DNA of 64,000 nt, from positions 1 through 64,000 of the forward strand of contig JBDTSP010000017.1 in the NCBI GenBank assembly GCA_039931065.1, in the 5' to 3' direction. Position numbers and translations under genes: made by a program. Positions within the stretch are counted from its first letter, which is position 1. Every line of letters starts with the position of its first letter. The notes beneath the pieces were generated by a model. The model did no database searches. It was not told where the DNA came from and worked only from the letters and a program-made list of their open reading frames with translations. The stretch comes from CADEED01 sp039931065. Its GTDB lineage: Bacteria; Pseudomonadota; Gammaproteobacteria; Steroidobacterales; Steroidobacteraceae. Below, piece after piece: positions 14,308 through 21,923 of this stretch.

Positions 14308-17127
14308 ATGCGCAAGTCGGCGCGAAACGTTCTTGGCCTGTTCGTTCAGGCCGCGGCGCTGCTGCTGGTCGCATGTGGCGGTATCGGCGGCACCCAGGAG
14401 AGCGGCGCGCCGCTGCCACCGGCCCCCGACACCACGGCACCGACGGTTCCGGCTGGCGTGACCGTGGCGCCGCAAAGCCCCACGAGCATTCTCGTGAGCT
14501 GGACCGCATCGAACGATGCCGGCACCGGCGTCGCGGGTTACCTCGTATATCGCGGCGCGAGCGCCACGGCGATCGCGACGGTGACGACCACCAACTACAC
14601 CGACACTTCGCTCGCCGCCAACACCAACTACAGCTACACGGTGCGCGCGTTCGACGGCGCAACGCCGCGGAACGAATCCGCCCTGTCCGCCGCGGCCAAC
14701 GCGACCACTCCTCCGACACCGGTTGCCGACAGCACGCCGCCCAGCGTGCCTGCGGGCGTCACGGCCGTGGCGCAGTCCGCCACGCAGGTGCTGGTGAGCT
14801 GGAATGCATCGACCGATGCGACCGGAATCGGCGGTTATCACGTTTTTCGTAATGGCGGCGGCACCGCCATCGCGACGGTCACCTCGACTAACTACACCGA
14901 CAGCGGCCTCGTGGCGTCGACGGCCTACACGTACACCGTGAGCGCCTTCGACACCGTGACACCGGCGAACGAGTCGGCGGTGTCGGGCGCGGTCAGCGCA
15001 ACGACCGGCACGGCGCCCGTCGGCGGTCTCGATGCGCGGCCGGCGAATGCCACCTGCCTGGCGGGCGACCCGCCGAGCACGACGATCGCGATCACCTGGC
15101 AACGGGTATTCCCGAGCCTGCCGCTCTTCACGCAGCCGGTCGCAATGATGCAGGCGCCGGGCAACTCCGCCCGCTGGTATGTGGTGCAGAAGACCGGCTC
15201 GGTGCGGGTGTTCGACAACACGCCAAACGTTTCGACGACCAGCGAGTTCATCAATCTCGCCGCGCGCCTCAACTCCTCACCCGGCGACGCCACGGACGAA
15301 CGCGGCTTGCTGGGAATGGCTTTCCATCCCGACTACCCGACCGATCCGCGCGTGTTTTTCTACTACACGGCCAACAACCCGGGCCTGGTGGACCGCGTAT
15401 CGCAATTCAGCCTGAATGCGGGTGGCACGGCGCTCGATCCCGCCAGCGAGATCGTGCTGTTCAACGTCACCGATCCGGAATCCAATCACAACGGCGGCAA
15501 CATCGCGTTCGGCCCGGATGGTTTTCTGTATATCGGCATCGGTGACGGCGGCGGCGCCAACGATGCGCACGGCGCCATCGGCAATGGCCAGCTGCTGACC
15601 ACCCTGCTAGGCAAGATGCTGCGCATCGACGTCTCGGCCACGACTGCCTCGAACACCTACGCTATTCCGCCGACCAATCCGTACGTGGCCAATCCGCGCT
15701 GCAATGTCGGCGGCACCGGCGCCGCCAGTTGTCCCGAGATCTTCGCCTATGGCTTCCGCAATCCGTGGCGCTGGAGCTTCGATCGCGGCAGCGGCGAGTT
15801 GTGGCTCAACGACGTCGGCCAGAACACCCTCGAGGAAATCGACAAGGTTACGATCGGCGGAAATTACGGCTGGCGCTGCCGCGAGGGCACCAACACCTTC
15901 AGCGGCACCTGCGGACCGAATCCGAATCCGATCGCGCCGGTTGCGCAGTACGGCCGTTCGCAGGGCTTCTCGACCACGGGTGGCTTCGTCTATCGCGGCA
16001 GCACCATTCCGAATCTCCACGGCCGCTACGTGTTCGGCGATTTCGGCGGCGGTTTGTGGAACATCTCGCGCGCCACGGTGCCCACTGTGACTCTAGGCGC
16101 AGGCCTGGCCACCGGGCTTGCGATCTCGTCCTTCGGGCAGGACACCGACGGCGAGGTGTACATCGTCGATCTCGGCGGCACGTTGAACAAGATCGTGCCG
16201 GGCACCGGTGGCGGCCGCGCGATTCCGAACGCGCTGTCGCAGACGGGTTGTGTCAATCCCGCCAACCCCACGCAGCCGGCGACCGGGCTGATTCCCTACG
16301 CGCCGAACGCCCCGTTTTTCTCTGACGGCGCGAACAAGGCGCGCTGGCTCGCGTTGCCGGATAGCGGGCGAATCAACGTCACCGCCAGCAACGATTTCGA
16401 TTTCCCGAATGGCAGCGTCCTGGTGAAGAACTTCTCGCTCGGCTCCCGGCTCGTCGAGACGCGACTGTTCATGCGCCACAACAATGGCGAGTGGGCCGGC
16501 TATACCTATGAATGGAATGCGGGTGGCACCGAAGCCATGCGGGTGGTCGGCGGCAAGACGGTCACGGTGGCCGGGCAGACCTGGCAGTTTCCAAGCGAAG
16601 CGCAGTGCCTGCAATGCCATTCAGTGGCGGCCGGGCGCACTCTCGGTCCCGAGATCGGCCAGTTGAACGGCGACTTCGGTTACCCGACCGGTCGGACCGC
16701 GAATCAACTAACTACCCTGAACGCGATCGATACGCTGACGCCGGCGCTCGCGCAGGCAGCGGCGCAGTTGCCCGTGATACCCAATCCGTTTGGCAGCGCG
16801 GCGTTGGGTGAGAGGGCCCGCGCCTATCTGCATTCGAACTGCTCGTATTGCCATCAGCCCGGCGGGCCGGCGCCCACGGACCTGGATTTCCGCTACACGA
16901 CCGCGTTGGCGGCGATGAACGCCTGCGACATCACGCCGGATCGCGGCGACCTGGGCATCACCGATCCGCGCCGCATTGCTCCCGGGTCGGCCGCACGCTC
17001 CGTCGTCGTGGCGCGCGTGAATCGCACCGGCGCGGACGCGATGCCGCCGCTGATGCGGCATACGATCGATACGGCGGGAGTGCAGCTGCTGACCGATTGG
17101 GTGAACGGTCTCGCCAACTGCAACTAG
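14308..17127 (+). CDS. Lipoprotein: FN3 x2, PQQ-type glucose/sorbosone dehydrogenase propeller, diheme cytochrome c region
   Basis: A 939-residue multidomain lipoprotein. The signal peptide ends in a lipobox with Cys23 (LLLVACGG). Two fibronectin type III repeats follow (about 38-125 and 137-225). A six-bladed beta-propeller like soluble aldose/sorbosone dehydrogenases covers about 255-630 (SRWYVVQKTGSVRVFDN, LLGMAFHPDY, NHNGGNIAFGPDGFLYIGIGDGG, YGFRNPWRWSFDR). The C-terminal part resembles the SO2930-like diheme cytochrome family, with CLQCH at 767-771 and CSYCH at 845-849. The order suggests a surface-attached carbohydrate oxidase that passes electrons from a propeller-bound quinone to its own hemes. 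Cofactor identity is inferred. It ends just before a palindromic element. Confidence 0.85.
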   Translation: MRKSARNVLGLFVQAAALLLVACGGIGGTQESGAPLPPAPDTTAPTVPAGVTVAPQSPTSILVSWTASNDAGTGVAGYLVYRGASATAIATVTTTNYTDTSLAANTNYSYTVRAFDGATPRNESALSAAANATTPPTPVADSTPPSVPAGVTAVAQSATQVLVSWNASTDATGIGGYHVFRNGGGTAIATVTSTNYTDSGLVASTAYTYTVSAFDTVTPANESAVSGAVSATTGTAPVGGLDARPANATCLAGDPPSTTIAITWQRVFPSLPLFTQPVAMMQAPGNSARWYVVQKTGSVRVFDNTPNVSTTSEFINLAARLNSSPGDATDERGLLGMAFHPDYPTDPRVFFYYTANNPGLVDRVSQFSLNAGGTALDPASEIVLFNVTDPESNHNGGNIAFGPDGFLYIGIGDGGGANDAHGAIGNGQLLTTLLGKMLRIDVSATTASNTYAIPPTNPYVANPRCNVGGTGAASCPEIFAYGFRNPWRWSFDRGSGELWLNDVGQNTLEEIDKVTIGGNYGWRCREGTNTFSGTCGPNPNPIAPVAQYGRSQGFSTTGGFVYRGSTIPNLHGRYVFGDFGGGLWNISRATVPTVTLGAGLATGLAISSFGQDTDGEVYIVDLGGTLNKIVPGTGGGRAIPNALSQTGCVNPANPTQPATGLIPYAPNAPFFSDGANKARWLALPDSGRINVTASNDFDFPNGSVLVKNFSLGSRLVETRLFMRHNNGEWAGYTYEWNAGGTEAMRVVGGKTVTVAGQTWQFPSEAQCLQCHSVAAGRTLGPEIGQLNGDFGYPTGRTANQLTTLNAIDTLTPALAQAAAQLPVIPNPFGSAALGERARAYLHSNCSYCHQPGGPAPTDLDFRYTTALAAMNACDITPDRGDLGITDPRRIAPGSAARSVVVARVNRTGADAMPPLMRHTIDTAGVQLLTDWVNGLANCN

Positions 17128-17131
17128 GCAG

Positions 17132-17207
17132 AAGTAGTACCGGGTGGGGATTACATCAGCGTTCGTGTCTGCATCGACGGTGGTGCAATCCCTACCCGGT
17201 ACTACTT
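17132..17207. repeat. Family A palindromic element, copy 1 (76 bp)
   Basis: The left arm AAGTAGTACCGGGTGGGGAT (17132-17151) pairs with a right arm at 17188-17207; one G-U pair occurs. The 36-nt interior can extend the stem imperfectly. It lies between convergent genes, 4 bp after the FN3/propeller gene stop and 4 bp before the bactofilin gene stop. Two other copies at 24270 and 39742 have the same arms and exactly the same length. Confidence 0.9.
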
Positions 17208-17211
17208 CTTG

Positions 17212-17616
17212 TCAGGCGACGTTCGTCGCCCGTTTCTCTTCAAACTTGAGGATCGGCTTGCCGGAAGTCACGGTGACCTCGCCCTCGATGCGTGCGCCGT
17301 TCGCGATGGCGAGAATCTTTGCGACGATCTCGCCGTGAATCACGGCGCTCGAGCTGATCTCGAGCTTGTCTTCGACGACGATCTTGCCGGTGACCTTGCC
17401 CGCGAGCACGGCCTGCCGCGCGGTGATGTCGCCTTCCCAGTGCGCGCTCTTGCCCACGCTCAGCGTGCCGCCGATGCGGCCGTTGCCCTGCACGTGACCG
17501 GACACCATGAGCGGTCCGCGGGTCTCGACGTCGCCAATCACGGTGGTGCTCTCGGAGATGACGGTGGGCGACATGCCGAGTCGATCGGCAAGTCGGCGTT
17601 TCGGTTCTTCGCTCAT
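17212..17616 (-). CDS. Bactofilin (polymer-forming cytoskeletal protein)
   Basis: A 134-residue bactofilin. The core (residues about 18-115) is a right-handed beta-helix of short repeats (VIGDVETRGPLMVSGHVQGNGRIGGTLSVGKSAHWEGDI...), preceded by a short basic disordered N-terminus. Bactofilins polymerise without nucleotides and scaffold cell-wall enzymes or polar structures. I chose ATG 17616 (MSEEPKRRLADRL) because GGAG lies eight bases upstream; a GTG at 17625 overlaps that site. It is divergent from a SPOR-domain lipoprotein gene, with 63 bp between them, which hints at a shared cell-wall role. Confidence 0.9.
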   Translation of the reverse strand: MSEEPKRRLADRLGMSPTVISESTTVIGDVETRGPLMVSGHVQGNGRIGGTLSVGKSAHWEGDITARQAVLAGKVTGKIVVEDKLEISSSAVIHGEIVAKILAIANGARIEGEVTVTSGKPILKFEEKRATNVA

Positions 17617-17679
17617 GGCGGTCACTCCGGCAAGCTGCAGCGTTTACAATAAATCGGTCGTTGCCATCGGATCATAACC

Positions 17680-18363
17680 ATGTCCACCCGAACTCTCGTG
17701 ATGCTGTTCGCAGTCCCGTTGCTGGCACTGAGCGCCTGCAGCCGCGAAAAGAGCGATTGGCGCTCGGCACAGGCGGCGGACACGAGCGAGTCGTACCAGC
17801 AGTTCATCGCGGCGCATCCCGACAGCACTTTCGTGGTCGGCGCGCACGAACGCCTGGGGCAACTCGCCGAAGAAAAGGATTGGCGCAACGCCGCGGGAAC
17901 CGACTCCCTCGACGCGTACCACCAATTCCTCGCGTCATACCCGGCCGGCAAGTGGGCGCACGAAGCGCAGGTGCGGATCGACAGCTTCGCCGGCAATGCG
18001 GCGGCGGCAGGCACGGGCACCGCCGCGGCGGCAGCCTCGATGCCACCCGCGGCGGGCGAGGGCGCGTCGTTGCCGGGGGCCACCGCACCCATGGCCAGCG
18101 ATGCCGGCAGTGGTTTCGGCGTTCAGCTCGGCGCATTTTCCTCGGCTGAGCGCGCCAACGAGGAATGGAAAAAGCTGCAGACGGAAGCCGCCGGAACACT
18201 CGACGGACTGGCCCCCCGGGTGGTCGTTGGCGAGGCCTCGGGAAAGGCGATCTATCGGCTTCAGGCACAAGTGCGCGACGAAGCACAGGCGCGCGCGATC
18301 TGCGGCGGTCTGAAGGTCGCGAAGAAGCCCTGCGTACCGGTAATCCCGCACGCCAGCCCCTGA
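17680..18363 (+). CDS. SPOR-domain lipoprotein
   Basis: A 227-residue lipoprotein with lipobox LSAC (Cys20). Residues 25-105 contain two similar TPR-like helical units (DTSESYQQFIAAHPDSTFVVGAHERL and TDSLDAYHQFLASYPAGKWAHEA...). An Ala/Gly-rich linker follows, then a C-terminal SPOR domain (about 145-222, from FGVQLGAFSSAERANEEWKKL to PCVPVIPH). SPOR domains bind denuded glycan strands of peptidoglycan at the septum. The protein is therefore probably an outer-membrane lipoprotein reaching the cell wall. It shares an upstream region with the divergent bactofilin gene; a possible -10 (TACAAT) is near 17645. Confidence 0.85.
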   Translation: MSTRTLVMLFAVPLLALSACSREKSDWRSAQAADTSESYQQFIAAHPDSTFVVGAHERLGQLAEEKDWRNAAGTDSLDAYHQFLASYPAGKWAHEAQVRIDSFAGNAAAAGTGTAAAAASMPPAAGEGASLPGATAPMASDAGSGFGVQLGAFSSAERANEEWKKLQTEAAGTLDGLAPRVVVGEASGKAIYRLQAQVRDEAQARAICGGLKVAKKPCVPVIPHASP

Positions 18364-18382
18364 AGCTCGCGTCCCGGGAAAT

Positions 18383-19918
18383 TCAAAGCCGCGCGCCAGC
18401 CGCGCCCGTTTCATTGCCTGGCGGCGAGAAGGAAGGCTGCGCGAACACGACCGGATCCAGCGACACCTCGGTCGGGATGTTCTCCATCCGACCATCTCGC
18501 AGGAAGTCATATACACGTGACGCGACCGCCGGGCGGCTGCGCAACAATGCGAACGCCCCGTTGTGCTGCGCGCGGTGGACCAGAATCGTGCGGCTGTTCG
18601 GGAAATAGCGCTGCATCTCGAGCGTGTTGTCCATCGGTGTGGACGTATCCCAGTCGCCGTGGACGAAAACCACGGGCGTGGGATCGATCACCGGCTTCCG
18701 CAAATCGTCGCCCGCATCCGGCGTGGGCCATTCGCCCTTGGTCGCGAGGTACGCCGCGAAATTCCAGCTGCCGATCACGGGTAACTCCGGATCGCCGCGC
18801 AACTGCGCCTTCTTCGCCGCGCTCATGTCGATGCCGATATTGATCAGCGGATTGATCAACGGCTGTTTTCCCGGCGCGCGCCACTCGATTGCCTCGCGTG
18901 CCCACTCGTCGAAATGACCGTGATAGGCCGACAACACGAAGCGCGGGAAGTCCGCGGCGTTCGCCGAGTTTGCGATCAGCGCGTATTGATAATCCTCGAG
19001 TCCCAGCACCACGCGGCGCGTGTGTCCGGACTCATCCTCGAGTGACACCGTCACCGGACCTTTAGCGAAGCGATCGCGCGTGGCGCGGATCGCGGCGATC
19101 AGGCCTCCCGCCGGCAGATAGCGGGCCAATCCGGCGTCCCGATTTGCTTCGACGGCAAGACGTTCGAAGGCGGCGAACACCTGGGACGGCATGTCGTAGC
19201 CGCCGTCGAGCGGTTCGGTCGCGGCGATCACCGCGCGGGCGACGACGCCGGGATGGCGTTTCAAATACGCGAAGGCCCATTGCGAACCGAAGCTGGCCGC
19301 CATGAGGCTGACCTTTTCGTACCCGAGCGCCCGGCGCAGATCGTCGACATCGTCGGCGAGCGCGGCGATCGAATAGCCCGAAAGATCCGCCGCCGGAAAT
19401 GCCGCTTGCGCGCGGCGCGCCAAGTCGCGGGTCGCGGCGATGTCCTGTGCCGTGGTCATCGGCCGATCGAGCGGAAGCTGCGCAGTATCGATCTCCATCC
19501 GCTCGCCGCGCAGCGTGTAGCCACGCTGCTCCAGGATGACGAGATCGGCGACATCGCCATACGCCTGCCATGCCTTGACCCGACGCCGGGAGGTATCGTC
19601 CCGCCCGAGCACGATGTCGAGCATGGTGACGCCGGGACCGCCGGCCAGCAGAAAGACGGGCGGCGCCCCGGTGGGATGCAACGCCCGGACCCGCGCGTAA
19701 CCGACGGCGATCAGCCTGCTCCCCGCCGTGTCGCGGTTTTCGGGGACGTAAAGGGTCCCGATTTCGTAGGCCATGGTCGAGCCGTCGATTGCCGTGGCGG
19801 TGGCCTGCTCACGGACCGTATCGCCGGCATGCCGGGTGGCCGCGGCGACAGCCGCGGGAAACATCGGCGCCATCAGACCGGCCGTGATGGCGAGCAGGCC
19901 TGCGAATCTGGCAATCAT
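18383..19918 (-). CDS. Secreted alpha/beta hydrolase (TAP/proline-iminopeptidase-like)
   Basis: A 511-residue exported hydrolase. The signal peptide runs to about residue 26 (LMAPMFPAAVAAA). The domain shows the oxyanion strand VFLLAGGPG, the HG-region substitute LEQRGY, the nucleophile elbow MAASFGSQ, the acid in VHGDWDTSTP and the catalytic His in VHRAQHNGAF. This order and the C-terminal location of the acid/His block match tripeptidyl aminopeptidase/proline iminopeptidase-like enzymes (S33). The exact substrate is uncertain. The gene converges on the SPOR gene (19-bp gap) and has the sigma-54 intergenic region upstream. Confidence 0.8.
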   Translation of the reverse strand: MIARFAGLLAITAGLMAPMFPAAVAAATRHAGDTVREQATATAIDGSTMAYEIGTLYVPENRDTAGSRLIAVGYARVRALHPTGAPPVFLLAGGPGVTMLDIVLGRDDTSRRRVKAWQAYGDVADLVILEQRGYTLRGERMEIDTAQLPLDRPMTTAQDIAATRDLARRAQAAFPAADLSGYSIAALADDVDDLRRALGYEKVSLMAASFGSQWAFAYLKRHPGVVARAVIAATEPLDGGYDMPSQVFAAFERLAVEANRDAGLARYLPAGGLIAAIRATRDRFAKGPVTVSLEDESGHTRRVVLGLEDYQYALIANSANAADFPRFVLSAYHGHFDEWAREAIEWRAPGKQPLINPLINIGIDMSAAKKAQLRGDPELPVIGSWNFAAYLATKGEWPTPDAGDDLRKPVIDPTPVVFVHGDWDTSTPMDNTLEMQRYFPNSRTILVHRAQHNGAFALLRSRPAVASRVYDFLRDGRMENIPTEVSLDPVVFAQPSFSPPGNETGAAGARL

Positions 19919-20045
19919 TGCGATTCACCCATTGCGAAGTAGCTAGAGAGTGCCGCGACCAAGTGGGGTTCCCTGCCATTCCATGAAGCACTGATCGGGC
20001 CGTTGACAGAATACCAACCACAATCGGCGTAATCGGCACGCCGTG

Positions 20046-20070
20046 CGTCACTTACTGACGTTGCGCGTCA
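20046..20070 (+). promoter_or_regulatory. Candidate enhancer (UAS) of sigma-54 unit 1
   Basis: Three half-sites CGTCA-N5-TGACG-N5-CGTCA form two overlapping palindromes, ending 63 bases before the -24 element. This is a usual distance for bacterial enhancer-binding proteins. A very similar sequence beginning CGTCACTT precedes the second sigma-54 promoter at 48531. Confidence 0.6.
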
Positions 20071-20133
20071 TACGGCCCACGCTGGTCGCCCGGTGCCATC
20101 CACTAACACACTGATTTTAAAGGCGTGGCGCGC

Positions 20134-20150
20134 TGGCACGGGCATTGCTT
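20134..20150 (+). promoter_or_regulatory. Sigma-54 (RpoN) promoter 1
   Basis: TGGCACG at 20134-20140, a 4-base spacer and TTGCTT at 20145-20150 match the sigma-54 consensus, with the invariant GG and GC at the correct spacing. Transcription should start near 20160. Confidence 0.8.
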
Positions 20151-20161
20151 TGTCCTACATC

Positions 20162-20347
20162 GTGATAGCGAGATCCACAGTGACGCTGATTCTTCCCCAC
20201 GCCCAGGGTGTCGCGAGCATGCAGCCGGTGACGGCGGGAATGATGGTCAAGCGACGCCGCGGTGGCAGCGTGATGTTCACGCCCATCGATGCACGACTGG
20301 CGCGAGCCCAGCTCGGTGCGATCCACGCGGTCAAGGTTTCGAGGTAG
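20162..20347 (+). CDS. Possible 61-residue leaderless small protein in sigma-54 unit 1
   Basis: A GTG-initiated frame (first residues MIARSTVTLILPHAQG, last residues GAIHAVKVSR) fits between the predicted transcription start and the first terminator, ending in TAG at 20345. It has no Shine-Dalgarno, because the start would be two or three bases from the 5' end. The product would be basic with a weakly hydrophobic N-terminus. I recognise no family. It may be fortuitous. Confidence 0.25.
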   Translation: MIARSTVTLILPHAQGVASMQPVTAGMMVKRRRGGSVMFTPIDARLARAQLGAIHAVKVSR

Positions 20348-20379
20348 TACCGCCGCAAGGTAAGCCCTCAAAAAGGTCT

Positions 20380-20454
20380 GCGAACAACTCTTCCCCGGTG
20401 TTCGCTTTTCCGGCGCCGCGCACGACTTCCCCCGTACGCGGCGCTTTTTCTTTT
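20380..20454 (+). terminator. Tandem intrinsic terminators of sigma-54 unit 1
   Basis: The first hairpin is GCGAACA/TGTTCGC (20380-20405) with four T after it. The second is GCGCCGCG/CGCGGCGC (20413-20444) followed by TTTTTCTTTT. The second is a strong intrinsic terminator placed 50 bases before the M16 peptidase start. Confidence 0.85.
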
Positions 20455-20504
20455 CAGAAGAACAAACGAGTACAGTTGCGCATCGCAAAATTCGAGGTGT
20501 GCGC

Positions 20505-21923
20505 ATGTCGAAGTATTCACTCGGCTGGGCTTGGGCCAGCTGCGTTCTGCTTGGCCTGAATATCTCCGCCAGCGCCGCCGGCAAACCCGCTGCCTCCGCG
20601 GCGACCCACGTCCCCGGCATCGAGCAGGTGAAGTCCACGACGCTCGCGAACGGCATGAAGGTCATCGTCTGGACCGACCGCGACATCCCCAACATCGCGA
20701 TCTACAACTGGGTGCACGTCGGCAGCCGTAACGAGGTGCCCGGCATCACCGGCCTCGCGCACTTCTTCGAACACATGATGTTCAACGGCACGAGCAAACG
20801 CGCGCCCGGCGAGTTCGATCGACTGATGGAAGCGCAGGGTGGGTCCAATAACGCCTCCACCAGCGACAACCTCACTATCTACACGGACTGGATCCCGCGC
20901 AGCGCGCTCGACCTGGTGTTCGACCTCGAGTCTGATCGGCTCGCCAACCTGTCCTTCGATCCGAAGGTGATCGAAAGCGAACGCGGCGTGGTTTATTCCG
21001 AACGCCGCCTGCGCACCGAAGACAGCAACGAGGGTTTCCTCGCCGAACAGGTGCAGGCCACCGCGTTCGTCGCGCATCCGTACCAGTTTCCGACCGTGGG
21101 CTGGCCGGCCGACATCCAGGGCTGGACCATCGAGGATCTGCAGACCTTCTTCAAGACGTACTACGCGCCTAACAACTGCACGTTGGTGCTGGTCGGCGAT
21201 GTGGGTGCGGATGAGGCTTTCGCGCTCGCGAAGAAATACCTCGAACCCATTCCGCAGCAGGCGCCGCCGCCGAAGGTGCGCACCACCGAGCCCGAACAGC
21301 TCGGCGAGAAACGCGTGGCCGTTGCGCGTAATGCCCAGACCCCGCTGCTGTACATCGCGTACAAGTCGCCCGCAGCCAACGACCCGCAGGGGCCGGCGAT
21401 CAATCTGCTGATGTCCATCCTTGCCGGCGGCGATTCGTCGCGGCTGCACCGGCTGCTGGTCGAAGAGAAGAAGATCGCGATCGACGTCGGCGCGAGTTTC
21501 CAGGAGGGTTTCGATCCCGGACTGTCGTGGGTGCAGCTCACCTTGCCCGAAGGCGCGAATCCGGCGGAAGCGGAGCAGACGCTCGACGCGGCGCTCGATG
21601 CGGTCGTCGCGCAGGGCGTCACCGATGCCGAACTGACGCGCGCCAAGAATCAGTATGCGTCCTCGTTCTGGAAGCAGCTGGCGACCATCGACGGAAAAGC
21701 CGGGTTGTTAGGCAGCTTCGAAGTCTACGAAGGCGACTACAAGAAGTTGTTCGACTCGCCGGCCGTCTACGAAAAGGTGACGCGTGAGGACGTGCAGAAA
21801 GCCGCGGCGCTGGTGTTCCAGAAGAATCATCGCACCGTGGGGTTGTTGCAGTCGCCGCCGGAGGCGCCCGCGGCCGCTCCACCCGCGGCTCCCACACCCG
21901 CTGCCACGGAGGCGAAGCCATGA
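20505..21923 (+). CDS. M16 family zinc peptidase, catalytic subunit
   Basis: A 472-residue exported M16B-type metallopeptidase. A signal peptide (SKYSLGWAWASCVLLGLNISASA) precedes the domain. The inverted zinc motif is present as H86-F-F-E89-H90 in GLAHFFEHMMF, with the distal glutamate in IESERGVVYSERR. The second half is the inactive homologous M16 lobe. ATG 20505 has GAGG seven bases upstream; a GTG at 20499 is less likely. The C-terminus is an Ala/Pro tail. It overlaps the next gene by ATGA. M16B enzymes often function as heterodimers with a second, non-catalytic subunit, and the next gene fits that role. Confidence 0.9.
   Translation: MSKYSLGWAWASCVLLGLNISASAAGKPAASAATHVPGIEQVKSTTLANGMKVIVWTDRDIPNIAIYNWVHVGSRNEVPGITGLAHFFEHMMFNGTSKRAPGEFDRLMEAQGGSNNASTSDNLTIYTDWIPRSALDLVFDLESDRLANLSFDPKVIESERGVVYSERRLRTEDSNEGFLAEQVQATAFVAHPYQFPTVGWPADIQGWTIEDLQTFFKTYYAPNNCTLVLVGDVGADEAFALAKKYLEPIPQQAPPPKVRTTEPEQLGEKRVAVARNAQTPLLYIAYKSPAANDPQGPAINLLMSILAGGDSSRLHRLLVEEKKIAIDVGASFQEGFDPGLSWVQLTLPEGANPAEAEQTLDAALDAVVAQGVTDAELTRAKNQYASSFWKQLATIDGKAGLLGSFEVYEGDYKKLFDSPAVYEKVTREDVQKAAALVFQKNHRTVGLLQSPPEAPAAAPPAAPTPAATEAKP

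Larger units (their letters stand above)
20160..20454 (+). ncRNA. Candidate sigma-54-dependent small RNA 1
   Basis: The predicted transcript runs from the RpoN promoter to the second terminator, about 295 nt. Its 3' third has two stable hairpins whose loops both carry C-rich tracts (CTCTTCCCC near 20388-20396 and CTTCCCCC near 20426-20433). Such loops can pair with Shine-Dalgarno sequences. The 5' part contains a possible 61-codon frame starting with GTG at 20162, almost at the predicted 5' end, so the unit could be a dual-function RNA or a short leaderless gene. The unit is not found in the protein-coding neighbours. The RNA interpretation is inference from promoter, terminators and the shared layout with unit 2. 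Confidence 0.55.
19919..20504. other. 586-bp intergenic region with a sigma-54 transcription unit
   Basis: This gap separates divergent genes. It holds a candidate enhancer at 20046-20070, a near-consensus -24/-12 promoter at 20134-20150, about 295 nt of transcript and two consecutive terminators. No long conserved protein frame is evident. A TTGACA at 20004 has no convincing -10 partner. Confidence 0.7.

Noticed and set aside
20004..20040. A sigma-70 promoter from the TTGACA at 20004
   Set aside because: No good -10 hexamer occurs 15-19 bases downstream on that strand.
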